The position numbers and the translations under genes were made by a program. Under the pieces are notes generated by a model. That model did no database searches. It was given only the letters and a program-made list of their open reading frames with translations, and was not told the DNA's origin. From Clostridia bacterium (GTDB taxonomy: Bacteria > Bacillota_A > Clostridia > Oscillospirales > CAG-272), in the NCBI GenBank assembly GCA_017467205.1, contig JAFTSQ010000026.1, positions 1 through 9,279 on the forward strand: DNA of 9,279 nt, given 5' to 3'. Positions within the stretch are counted from its first letter, which is position 1. Each line of letters opens with the position of its first letter. Positions 1 to 6,633 of this stretch are shown piece by piece.

Positions 1-51
1 GGCAACGCATGAGTTGGTAGTACCCAAATCAATTCCTATAATTTTTCCCAT
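1..51 (-). CDS. dnaK: DnaK (Hsp70 chaperone), N-terminal 17 codons only
   Basis: The leftward frame opens with ATG at 49-51 and reads MGKIIGIDLGTTNSCVA to the window edge. This is the start of the Hsp70 actin-like ATPase domain, and DLGTTNS is the phosphate-1 loop that contacts ATP. A GGAGG ribosome binding site (complement of 60-64) lies 8 bases upstream. The gene follows grpE after a 30-bp gap with no promoter or terminator in it, so it should be co-transcribed from the CIRCE-controlled promoter upstream of hrcA. DnaK folds and refolds cytoplasmic proteins with DnaJ and GrpE. Only the N-terminus is visible, but both sequence and gene order are diagnostic. The partial state is due to the window edge, not to gene damage. 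Confidence 0.95.
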   Translation of the reverse strand, partial: MGKIIGIDLGTTNSCVA

Positions 52-81
52 TTTGTTTTCCTCCAAAAATATATAAGTTTA

Positions 82-639
82 TTAGTTTGCCGTCTTGACC
101 ATTGCAAAACGGATTATTTTATCGCCTTTTTTGTAGCCGCGCTGGAAGACCTCGACTATCTCGCCCTCCCCGTAGCTGTCGTCCTCTATATGAAGGACTG
201 CGTTGTGAAGGTTGGGGTCAAAGGTTTCGCCCACCTCACCGTATTTTGTAACGCCTATCTTCTCAAGCACCTCGGAGGTCGACTTGGATATCATCACAAG
301 ACCGTCCTTAACCGCCGCACCGTCCTCAAAGAGCTCTGCCCTCTCGAGATTGTCTATCATCGGGAGTATCTGGGTTACGGTGTCCGCCACCGCGCTGTCG
401 TAGAGCGCTATCTTCTCGTCGCGCGAGCGCCGTCTGAAGTTGTCGTACTCCGCAGCCATACGAAGATATTTATCCTCAAGCTCGCGATTTGCCGCGGTGA
501 GCCTTTCGTTTTCCTTAACGAGATTCTCGTAAGCCTCGGCGATATCCTCGCCCCCCTCTTCCTCGGGGGTGCTGTCCTCTATATCGACAGACTCCTTGAG
601 CTCCTCGAACTCTTCGTTCATTTCGTTTTTCTTTGCCAT
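82..639 (-). CDS. grpE: GrpE, nucleotide exchange factor for DnaK
   Basis: The product is a 185-residue cytoplasmic protein that releases ADP from DnaK. An acidic, probably disordered N-terminus (about 1-35) is followed by a long helical coiled-coil dimerisation region (about 36-100, including KYLRMAAEYDNFRRRSR). The C-terminal beta domain (about 135-185) carries the family signature around FDPNLHNAVLHIEDD and ends in GYKKGDKIIRFAMVKTA. Length is normal for the family. I chose the ATG at 637-639 because an AAAGG ribosome binding site lies 7 bases upstream. An in-frame TTG at 652-654 would add five residues but lacks a well-placed site. The start is 17 bases downstream of the hrcA stop, so the two genes are one operon, with dnaK next. 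Confidence 0.96.
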   Translation of the reverse strand: MAKKNEMNEEFEELKESVDIEDSTPEEEGGEDIAEAYENLVKENERLTAANRELEDKYLRMAAEYDNFRRRSRDEKIALYDSAVADTVTQILPMIDNLERAELFEDGAAVKDGLVMISKSTSEVLEKIGVTKYGEVGETFDPNLHNAVLHIEDDSYGEGEIVEVFQRGYKKGDKIIRFAMVKTAN

Positions 640-656
640 AGCATAACCTTTCAAAG

Positions 657-1724
657 CTACTGTTTATTTCCGTCACCGAGAAGACCCGTGTCCTCGGAGA
701 ACATTTTATCGATTCCGCCTGCGAGGCGGCTTATCATATCAATGACCTTTGAGTAATTCATTCTTCGCGGGCCGATAACGCCTACCGCGAATTTCTTACC
801 GCCGACGTTGACGCTCTTGAATATCAAGGTCGTGTTGCTCATCGCGTCGGACTCGTTCTCGGTTCCGATATAGACGTTTATACCGTCGTCATTCGAGGAG
901 TTCGAGGAAATAATGTCAAGCAGCTTATCCTTCTCCTCAAGCACGCCGATGAGGTTGCGAAGCCTGCCGACGTTGGAGTATTCGGGATACTGAAGGAGCT
1001 TGTTGACACCCTCGACCTTAACGTCCGCACCGTCTATCTCACACATCGTTTCGTATACCGTGCGAACCGCGTACTGTACCATAGCAGCGCCCGTGCCCAT
1101 AATCGCCTCTATTTTCGCTATGACGGGCATCGAAAGCTCGTCACTCGTCAGACCGACGAGGTAGAGGTTAAATGCGTCGACGAGGCGGCGAACCTCTGCC
1201 TCACCAACCGCAAAGGGCAGGTGCACCTTCTTCGCCTTCACTGCCTCTGCGCCAAAGGTCATCGCAAGGAGGAAGTCCTGCGAGGAAAGGCAGAGCGCGT
1301 CAAAGCGGGTCACCCTCGCCTTAACCGCATCAGTCTTAAAGGCTATACCGGTGTAATCGGTGAAGGAGGAGGCAAGGCGTGATATTTCGTCAAGAATACC
1401 GTCCATTTCGGTTATCTTGTAGCGAAGCCTCTCGTTTATCTCGTCGATTTCCACCTTGGTTTCGGAATACTTCTTAACCAAAGTATCAACGTAAACCTTG
1501 TAGCCGAGCTCGCTCGGCACGCGACCTGCGGAGGTATGCGGCTGAATGAGATAACCCATATTCTCAAGCTCCGCCATCTCGTTTCTTATAGTCGCGGAGG
1601 AGCAGGATATTCCCGCGTCCTGCGACAGATATTTCGAGCCGACGGGCTCGCCGCCTGCAATGTGAGCGTCAACAATAGCTTTCAGTATTTCAAGCTTTCG
1701 CGGTGTCAGGCGCGGATCTTCCAT
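657..1724 (-). CDS. hrcA: HrcA, heat-inducible transcription repressor
   Basis: The product is a 355-residue repressor of class I heat-shock genes that binds the CIRCE operator; its folding is known to depend on GroEL in related bacteria. The N-terminal winged helix-turn-helix (about 1-75) opens with LTPRKLEILKAIVDAHIAGG. It contains SSATIRNEMAELENMGYL (42-59) followed by QPHTSAGRVPSELGYKVYVD, which is typical of HrcA. A GAF-like central region and the C-terminal motif IGPRRMNYSKVIDMI (about 316-330) complete the family layout. The length is slightly above the usual 340-350 residues. The ATG at 1722-1724 has an AAGGAG ribosome binding site. It is the first gene of hrcA-grpE-dnaK, and the CIRCE element 22 bases upstream makes it autoregulated. 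Confidence 0.97.
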   Translation of the reverse strand: MEDPRLTPRKLEILKAIVDAHIAGGEPVGSKYLSQDAGISCSSATIRNEMAELENMGYLIQPHTSAGRVPSELGYKVYVDTLVKKYSETKVEIDEINERLRYKITEMDGILDEISRLASSFTDYTGIAFKTDAVKARVTRFDALCLSSQDFLLAMTFGAEAVKAKKVHLPFAVGEAEVRRLVDAFNLYLVGLTSDELSMPVIAKIEAIMGTGAAMVQYAVRTVYETMCEIDGADVKVEGVNKLLQYPEYSNVGRLRNLIGVLEEKDKLLDIISSNSSNDDGINVYIGTENESDAMSNTTLIFKSVNVGGKKFAVGVIGPRRMNYSKVIDMISRLAGGIDKMFSEDTGLLGDGNKQ

Positions 1725-1746
1725 TTCTCTCTCCTTTTTCTCGTTT

Positions 1747-1773
1747 TTAGCACTTAAGGCTGCCGAGTGCTAA
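1747..1773 (-). promoter_or_regulatory. CIRCE operator (HrcA binding site) upstream of hrcA
   Basis: The plus strand reads TTAGCACTT, nine spacer bases, then GAGTGCTAA. The family consensus is TTAGCACTC-N9-GAGTGCTAA, so 17 of 18 arm positions match; the one difference is T for C at 1755. The element lies between the predicted -10 box (1787-1792) and the hrcA start, inside or just at the start of the transcript. That is the usual place for HrcA to block the operon. The site is a near-perfect dyad and so could also form a hairpin in the 5' leader of the mRNA. Confidence 0.96.
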
Positions 1774-1786
1774 TCGGTACGACTAT

Positions 1787-1815
1787 AATATATATCATTT
1801 TTCGCCCCGTGTCAA
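1787..1815 (-). promoter_or_regulatory. Sigma-A promoter of hrcA-grpE-dnaK
   Basis: On the minus strand a perfect -35 box TTGACA (1810-1815) and a -10 box TATATT (1787-1792, one mismatch to TATAAT) are separated by exactly 17 bases. Transcription should start near 1780, placing the CIRCE dyad at about +7 to +33. A vegetative promoter held down by HrcA is the standard design for this operon in Firmicutes. I see no obvious CtsR-type heptad repeat near it. Confidence 0.88.
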
Positions 1816-1854
1816 GACAATCCGCAAAATTAGTTATGAATTTTTTGTTAATAT

Positions 1855-1881
1855 TTCCCCGTCACTTGCGCCAAGTGCTAA
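1855..1881. promoter_or_regulatory. Possible second, degenerate CIRCE site / short dyad
   Basis: AAGTGCTAA (1873-1881) matches eight of nine bases of a CIRCE right arm. At the correct N9 distance the left arm is only TTCCCCGTC (1855-1863), five of nine. An alternative reading is the perfect dyad CACTTG-CGC-CAAGTG at 1863-1877. The site lies about 40 bp upstream of the hrcA -35 box and about 83 bp upstream of the rny -35 box, in the middle of the 380-bp divergent intergenic region. It may be a weak auxiliary HrcA site, a relic, or a site for another dimeric regulator. No other candidate operator stands out in this intergenic region. Confidence 0.35.
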
Positions 1882-1963
1882 TTTTTTCTCGATCTTTAGC
1901 AAATTTTGCGGTAAATTTTCGACAGGTGGGAGCGACGGGCGCGGAAGTGTTAATAATTTGCTC

Positions 1964-1992
1964 TTGACTTTGCTTATGAATTATTATATAAT
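1964..1992 (+). promoter_or_regulatory. Sigma-A promoter of rny
   Basis: TTGACT (1964-1969) and a perfect TATAAT (1987-1992) are spaced by 17 bases, eleven of twelve consensus positions. The expected start near 1999 gives a leader of about 105 bases before the rny start codon. I see no terminator in that leader. The promoter points away from the hrcA promoter, so the heat-shock operon and rny are divergently transcribed from one 380-bp region. Confidence 0.87.
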
Positions 1993-2091
1993 ATATGATG
2001 TATGATTATTCGCACGCGCAAAGGCTTCATGCGCGCCGTCTATTCATTAAAGCTACATTCAAGTTTAAGATATAGGTTACAAAGTAATCAG

Positions 2092-2100
2092 AAGGAGGTG
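2092..2100 (+). promoter_or_regulatory. Strong ribosome binding site that decides the rny TTG start
   Basis: AAGGAGGTG is almost fully complementary to the 3' end of 16S rRNA. Its GGAGG core ends six bases before the TTG at 2105-2107, the ideal distance. No in-frame ATG or GTG lies near this site, so the rare TTG is taken as the genuine start. Confidence 0.85.
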
Positions 2101-2104
2101 TAAC

Positions 2105-3646
2105 TTGGATCCGTTAAGCATTGGTATAGGACTCGCCGGCGGCTGTGTCGTCGGAGGAGTTATAGGATTTTTCGTAAGAAAATCTGTTGCCGAAAAAAAG
2201 CTTGGCTCGGCAGAGGAGCAGGCTCGCCACATTCTTGAGGATGCTATCAAGAATGCCGAGAGTGCTAAAAAAGAGTCCATTATTTCGGCTAAAGAAGAAA
2301 TATTCCAGATGAAAAAGGAGGCCGACTTCGACGTTAAGGAGCGTCGCAAGGAGGTTTCGAGGCTTGAGCGCAGAGTCACTCAGAAGGAGGAGGCTCTTGA
2401 CGCAAAGCTTGAGGCTATTGAGAAAAAGGATGCCGCTCTCGCCAAAAAGCACACGGAGGCAGACGAGCTGAAGGCGCAGGTAAGCGCAACTCTCGAGGAG
2501 CAGATGAAGGTGCTTGAAAAGAACGCGGGACTCTCGCGTGAGGATGCGAAGGCAGAGCTCGTTATGAAGCTCGATTCCGAGATGCAGCACGAAACCGCCC
2601 TCAAGATAGCAGAATACGAGGAGCGCTTTAAGGACGAGGCGGACAAGCGCGCAAAGGACATTCTCTCCCTTGCCATTCAGCGCTGCGCCGCAGACCACGT
2701 GAGCGAGATAGCAATATCCACCGTTCAGATTCCCGGCGACGAGATGAAGGGCCGTATCATCGGCCGTGAGGGACGAAACATCAGAACTATCGAGAACCTT
2801 ACGGGTGTTGAGCTCATTATTGACGACACGCCAGACGTTATCACCGTTTCGGGCTTCGACCCGATAAGACGCGAGGTTGCAAGGCTTGCGCTTGAAAAGC
2901 TTATCGCCGACGGCAGAATCCATCCCGCAAGAATTGAGGAGATGGTTGAGAAGGCTCGCCGCGAGGTTGACAACGTAACCAAGCAGGCAGGCGAGCGCGC
3001 CGTATTCGAAACCGGCGTTCACGGTCTGCACCCCGAGGTTATCAAGCTGCTCGGAAGAATGAAGTTCCGTACCTCTTACGGTCAGAACGCGCTTCGCCAC
3101 TCTATCGAGGTTTCTATGCTCGCAGGCGTTATTGCCGACGAGATGGGAGCTGACGTTACGATGGCGCGCCGAGCAGGACTTCTTCACGATATCGGTAAGG
3201 CAGTTACCGCGGAGGTTGAGGGCTCGCACATTCAGCTCGGCGTTGAGATTGCGACCAAGTACCGCGAGAACAAGGATATAATCCACGCAATAGAGGCTCA
3301 CCACAACGATGTTGAGGCAGTCAGCGTGCTTGACTTTATCATTCAGGCGGCAGACGCAATCAGCGCGGCAAGACCCGGTGCGCGCCGCGAGGACGTTGAA
3401 AACTACATCAAGCGCTTGCAGAAGCTTGAGGAGGTTGCGGGCGACTTCGAGGGTGTTGAAAAGACCTTTGCCATTCAGGCAGGCCGCGAGGTCAGAATTA
3501 TGGTCAAGCCCGAGATTGTCAGCGACGACAAGATGAAGATTCTTGCAAGAGATATCGCAAAGAAGATAGAGGGCGAGCTCGATTACCCCGGTCAGATAAA
3601 GGTAAGCGTTATTCGCGAGAGCCGCACTGTCGATTACGCAAAATAA
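2105..3646 (+). CDS. rny: Ribonuclease Y (membrane-anchored endoribonuclease)
   Basis: RNase Y starts bulk mRNA decay and matures some RNAs at the inner face of the membrane. The 513-residue protein has the full family layout. It has an N-terminal transmembrane anchor (about 4-24), a long charged coiled coil (about 27-195), and a KH RNA-binding domain with the GREG loop at 220-223. The HD metal-dependent phosphohydrolase domain follows, with H332, the HD pair H361-D362 in [16 protein letters not shown] at 397-402 and D417. The C-terminal region ends in [18 protein letters not shown], as is usual. All expected catalytic positions are present and length is normal (about 520). The start is TTG behind a strong ribosome binding site. 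As in Bacillus subtilis, ymdB follows, but here a terminator-like hairpin separates them. Confidence 0.97.
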   Translation: MDPLSIGIGLAGGCVVGGVIGFFVRKSVAEKKLGSAEEQARHILEDAIKNAESAKKESIISAKEEIFQMKKEADFDVKERRKEVSRLERRVTQKEEALDAKLEAIEKKDAALAKKHTEADELKAQVSATLEEQMKVLEKNAGLSREDAKAELVMKLDSEMQHETALKIAEYEERFKDEADKRAKDILSLAIQRCAADHVSEIAISTVQIPGDEMKGRIIGREGRNIRTIENLTGVELIIDDTPDVITVSGFDPIRREVARLALEKLIADGRIHPARIEEMVEKARREVDNVTKQAGERAVFETGVHGLHPEVIKLLGRMKFRTSYGQNALRHSIEVSMLAGVIADEMGADVTMARRAGLLHDIGKAVTAEVEGSHIQLGVEIATKYRENKDIIHAIEAHHNDVEAVSVLDFIIQAADAISAARPGARREDVENYIKRLQKLEEVAGDFEGVEKTFAIQAGREVRIMVKPEIVSDDKMKILARDIAKKIEGELDYPGQIKVSVIRESRTVDYAK

Positions 3647-3650
3647 TTTT

Positions 3651-3727
3651 CGAGTCGCGCTCGCGATGAAGCTTCGCCGATAGAGCCCCGTGCTTTGAAA
3701 AACTCGGCTAAAGCGAGCGCTCTCTCG
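3651..3727 (+). other. Structured RNA element in the 3' region of rny
   Basis: Beginning four bases after the rny stop, the sequence can fold into a nested hairpin. CGAG (3651-3654) pairs with CTCG (3724-3727), and GCGCTCGC (3657-3664) pairs with GCGAGCGC (3713-3720), with a small internal loop between them. Further inside, GCCGA (3676-3680) pairs with TCGGC (3704-3708). Competing local palindromes (TCGCG-CT-CGCGA at 3655-3666, GAAGCTTC at 3668-3675, GAGCGCTC at 3715-3722) allow other folds. It abuts the terminator that starts at 3728. I do not recognise a known RNA family. It could be a 3'-end stabiliser, a processed small RNA or a regulatory leader of ymdB; function is unknown. Confidence 0.5.
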
Positions 3728-3781
3728 CCGCCCTGCCGATTAAGGAAGGCTTTTCGCCTCTCCCTGCAGGGCGGATTTTTT
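3728..3781 (+). terminator. Intrinsic terminator after rny
   Basis: CCGCCCTGC (3728-3736) and GCAGGGCGG (3766-3774) form a perfect 9-bp GC-rich stem, followed at once by A and six T (3776-3781). The 29-base loop holds its own smaller hairpin, AGGC (3747-3750) with GCCT (3756-3759), extended by GGA/TCC with one bulged base. The overall form is a branched intrinsic terminator. The rest of the gap to ymdB (3782-3865) shows GC-rich patches but no convincing sigma-A promoter, so ymdB and mnmG may depend on read-through or on a promoter I cannot recognise. Confidence 0.8.
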
Positions 3782-3865
3782 ATCTCTACGCACGCGCGGC
3801 GTGGGCGCGCGATACTACTTTAATGAAGAAAACCGCGAAAAGCGGATAGAAATCAGGATAACAAT

Positions 3866-4639
3866 TTGAAAATTTTAGTTATAGGCGACGTTACGAGTCA
3901 GGGCGGCATAGACCATCTTCAAAAGAACCTCTGGCGAATAAGAAAAGAGCACGCTATTGACTTTTGCGTGGTAAACGGCGAGAACGCCTCGTTCATCACG
4001 GGAATTTCCGAAGAGGGCGCAAAGCAGCTCTTGCTCTCGGGCGCTGACGTTATAACCGGCGGCAATCACACGATGCAAAACCGTGCGGCGTACACTATGC
4101 TCGAGGAGTGCCCGGAGCTCATTCGCCCGATAAACTTCGGTAGCTCCGCCGCAGGTCGCGGCTACACGATAGCCGATGCAAACGGCTATCGCATTCTCGT
4201 TATCAACGCGCTCGGCAACGTGCATATAGAGCCGACCCTCGACAACCCTTATCCATACATTGACCGCGTGCTTCAGGAGGAGGCGGGAAGGTACGACTTT
4301 TCCGTCCTTGATATTCACGCGGAGGCAACCGGCGAAAAGCTCGCGATAGGCTATGCCTACGACGGTAAAATCAATGTAATTTTCGGCACGCATACCCACG
4401 TCCCCACCGCTGACGGCAAAATTCTGCCGAACGGCACGGGGTATATTACCGACGTCGGAATGTGCGGTGAGTCGGGCGGCGTTCTCGGTATGAGGTGCGA
4501 GGCGGTGGTTCTGCGAATGAGGACAAGGCTACCGATAAAATTCCAGGTCGCAGAGGGTGCGCCCGTCGCTGACGGAGTCATTTTCGAGCTCAACACAACC
4601 TCTGGCAGAGTCACGGCAGTAAAAAGAATTTCGTTTTAG
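3866..4639 (+). CDS. ymdB: YmdB-family metallophosphoesterase
   Basis: The 257-residue cytoplasmic protein matches the YmdB family of dinuclear-metal phosphodiesterases. In Bacillus subtilis YmdB hydrolyses 2',3'-cyclic nucleotides and influences biofilm and motility decisions. Metal ligands appear in family order: D8 in IGDV, E39 and N40 in NGENA, N67 and H68 in GGNHT, H151 in DIHAEAT, H176 and H178 in GTHTHVPTAD. ITDVGM (194-199) and a C-terminal VAEG segment also match. The usual GDVVGxxGR opening reads GDVTSQGGID here, so a commonly seen arginine is absent. Length is close to the 260-265 norm. The start is TTG at 3866-3868 with only a modest AGGA site eight bases upstream. It follows rny, its usual neighbour, and is 12 bp from mnmG. 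The exact substrate here is not known. Confidence 0.93.
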   Translation: MKILVIGDVTSQGGIDHLQKNLWRIRKEHAIDFCVVNGENASFITGISEEGAKQLLLSGADVITGGNHTMQNRAAYTMLEECPELIRPINFGSSAAGRGYTIADANGYRILVINALGNVHIEPTLDNPYPYIDRVLQEEAGRYDFSVLDIHAEATGEKLAIGYAYDGKINVIFGTHTHVPTADGKILPNGTGYITDVGMCGESGGVLGMRCEAVVLRMRTRLPIKFQVAEGAPVADGVIFELNTTSGRVTAVKRISF

Positions 4640-4651
4640 GAACGGACATTT

Positions 4652-6535
4652 ATGAAAGAGCTTAAAACCCAAGTCGCCGTAATAGGCGCAGGCCACGCGG
4701 GAATAGAGGCGGCGCTCGCCTCGGCAAGATGCGGCACGGATACCGTGCTTTTCACCACCAATCTCGACGCGGTCGGAAATATGCCCTGCAACCCCTCGAT
4801 AGGCGGAAGCGCGAAGGGACATTTGGTTTTTGAAATAGACGCTCTCGGCGGCGAGATGGGCAGGGCGGCAGACCGCACTACCCTGCAGTCGCGCACCCTC
4901 AATCTCGGCAAGGGCGCGTCGGTGCACTCAAAGAGGGTGCAGACCGACAGAGCACGCTACAAGGAAATTATGAAAAAAACGCTTGAGGGCGAGAGAAATC
5001 TTCGGCTCGTTCAGGCGGAGATAACCGATATTCTCACAGAAGAGCTTGGCGGCGAGGTGCGCGTTTTGGGCGTTAAAACCGCGCTTGACGAGGTATGGCT
5101 CGCGAGCCGAGTTATTATCGCGACGGGCACGTTTCTCGAAAGCGAGATTTTCGTTGGCGACAAGGTATATTCCGCAGGCCCTGACGGTATGATGCCCGCG
5201 CGCGGGCTCTCGGCGTCGCTTCGCTCGCTCGGAATAGAGCTTATGCGCTTTAAGACCGGCACTCCCGCGAGAGTTCACCGTCGCTCAATAGACCTCGCGC
5301 AGCTTGAGGAGCACCCGGGCGAATGCGACCCCGTGCCCTTCTCTTCTCTGACGGACGATAGTGAATTCGAGAAAATCCCATCTATCCCCTGCCACATAGT
5401 TTATACGAATGCCGATACCCACAAGGTAATTCTTGATAACATAGAGCGCTCGGCAATGTACTCCGGCAACATAGTCGGCACGGGCCCGCGCTACTGCCCC
5501 TCAATTGAAACCAAGCTCGTTCGCTTTGCGGACAAGGAGCGCCATCAGCTCTTCGTTGAGCCCTGCGGCGCTGATACCGAGGAGATGTATATTCAAGGCT
5601 TCTCCACCTCGCTCCCCGCCGATATTCAGTACGATATGCTCCGCACGCTAAAAGGCTTTGAGCACGCCGAGATAATGCGATACGCCTACGCTATCGAGTA
5701 CGACTGTGCAGAGCCGACGCAGATGCTCCCAACCCTTGAATTCAAGAAAATCAAGGGGCTTTACGGTGCAGGTCAGTTCAACGGCACGTCGGGCTACGAG
5801 GAGGCGGCGGCACAGGGCTTGGTGGCAGGTATTAACGCCTCGCTTGCCGAGCGAGGACTTGAGCCAATGATTCTTCCGCGCTCGTCCTCTTATATCGGAA
5901 CGCTTATCGACGACCTTGTAACCAAGGGAACGCGCGAGCCCTACCGTATGATGACCTCGCGTAGCGAATACCGCCTGCTTCTGCGGCAGGACAACGCCGA
6001 CCTGCGCCTGACCGACATAGGCTTCAGGGTCGGACTTATAAGCGAGGAGCGCTACGCGCGCTTTACCGAGCGGCGCGAGGCAACCGAGGCGGAAATCAAG
6101 CGAATTGAGGGCGTTATAGTCACCCCGTGTGAAAAAAACAACGAATATCTCATATCTCTTGGCTCGTCGCCTCTCACCACGGGAGCAAGGCTCTCCGAGC
6201 TGCTAAAGAGGCCGGAGCTCTCCTACGAAAGCCTCGCACCGCTCGACGAGGATAGACCCACTCTTCCCCGCCGCGTCCGCACGAGTGCGGAGGTTATGAT
6301 AAAGTACGACGGCTATATCAAGCGCGAGCTTTTAGAGGTCGAGAGGCAAAGGCGGCTTGAGGATAAGCTCCTGCCACCCGATATCGATTATCTTTCAATA
6401 ACCGGTCTTCGCCTTGAGTCAGCCGAAAAGCTCGACAAAATTCGCCCGATGAATATCGGTCAGGCATCGCGCATCAGCGGAGTTAATCCCGCGGATATAA
6501 GCGTGCTTTTGATATACTTATCCACCAAACAATAA
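4652..6535 (+). CDS. mnmG: MnmG (GidA), tRNA uridine-34 5-carboxymethylaminomethyl synthase subunit
   Basis: With MnmE, this FAD enzyme builds the cmnm5 group on the wobble uridine of several tRNAs in the cytoplasm. The 627-residue product has the FAD-binding GAGHAG (12-17), MPCNPSIGGSAKGH (44-57, including the conserved cysteine C46) and GPRYCPSIETK with conserved C282. A second dinucleotide region carries GTSGYEEAAAQG (about 378-389). The C-terminal helical MnmE-binding part includes SEYRLLLRQDNADLRLT, then IKYDGYIKRE and IGQASRISGVNPADIS. Length is typical. The segment usually read as KGPAVRALRAQ is KGASVHSKRVQ here, a mild divergence. The ATG at 4652 follows the ymdB stop by 12 bases, so the two are one transcript. 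mnmE and rsmG, common neighbours elsewhere, are not adjacent here. Confidence 0.96.
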   Translation: MKELKTQVAVIGAGHAGIEAALASARCGTDTVLFTTNLDAVGNMPCNPSIGGSAKGHLVFEIDALGGEMGRAADRTTLQSRTLNLGKGASVHSKRVQTDRARYKEIMKKTLEGERNLRLVQAEITDILTEELGGEVRVLGVKTALDEVWLASRVIIATGTFLESEIFVGDKVYSAGPDGMMPARGLSASLRSLGIELMRFKTGTPARVHRRSIDLAQLEEHPGECDPVPFSSLTDDSEFEKIPSIPCHIVYTNADTHKVILDNIERSAMYSGNIVGTGPRYCPSIETKLVRFADKERHQLFVEPCGADTEEMYIQGFSTSLPADIQYDMLRTLKGFEHAEIMRYAYAIEYDCAEPTQMLPTLEFKKIKGLYGAGQFNGTSGYEEAAAQGLVAGINASLAERGLEPMILPRSSSYIGTLIDDLVTKGTREPYRMMTSRSEYRLLLRQDNADLRLTDIGFRVGLISEERYARFTERREATEAEIKRIEGVIVTPCEKNNEYLISLGSSPLTTGARLSELLKRPELSYESLAPLDEDRPTLPRRVRTSAEVMIKYDGYIKRELLEVERQRRLEDKLLPPDIDYLSITGLRLESAEKLDKIRPMNIGQASRISGVNPADISVLLIYLSTKQ

Positions 6536-6604
6536 AAACAGGTAAAAGCGTACGTCTTGTAGAGGAGGGGCTTGCTCCTCCCGCCGCTTTTACCTGTTTT
6601 TATT
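6531..6604. terminator. Bidirectional terminator between mnmG and the transporter gene
   Basis: The arms 6531-6550 and 6585-6604 are perfect 20-base inverted repeats. The sequence starts AATAAAAACAGG on the left and ends CCTGTTTTTATT on the right. The T-rich right end serves rightward transcripts and the A-rich left end serves leftward ones, as suits convergent genes. The left arm contains the mnmG stop codon (6533-6535). The 34-base loop holds a second GC-rich hairpin, GAGGAG (6562-6567) with CTCCTC (6575-6580). The transporter stop codon is 30 bases further right. Confidence 0.9.
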
Positions 6605-6633
6605 ATTTGCAGTTTGATTTTCGGCTTCAAATC

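Noticed and set aside
637..654. Longer GrpE beginning at the TTG 652-654
   Set aside because: The ATG at 637-639 has a well-spaced AAAGG site and gives the usual MAKK-type N-terminus; the extension overlaps that site.
1823..1910. Inverted repeat CGCAAAAT / ATTTTGCG in the hrcA-rny intergenic region
   Set aside because: Eight A/T-rich bases separated by 72 are easily expected by chance, and the arms do not fit a promoter element.
1927..1953. Third CIRCE-like half-site AAGTGTTAA near the rny promoter
   Set aside because: The partner arm at N9 distance matches only about three of nine bases, and the half-site itself has two changes.
2114..3304. Long open frame of about 396 codons antisense to rny
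   Set aside because: It lies wholly opposite a clear RNase Y gene, has no ribosome binding site and its translation shows no recognisable domain. It is a codon-bias shadow.
3791..3803. CACGC-GCG-GCGTG hairpin upstream of ymdB
   Set aside because: The stem is short, has no T tract and lies in a low-complexity GC patch, so it is not supported as a terminator or operator.
3856..3867. GGATAACAATTT, identical to part of the Escherichia coli lac operator
   Set aside because: Only 12 bases match, the dyad partner is absent, and the stretch is simply the leader and TTG start of ymdB. I treat it as chance.
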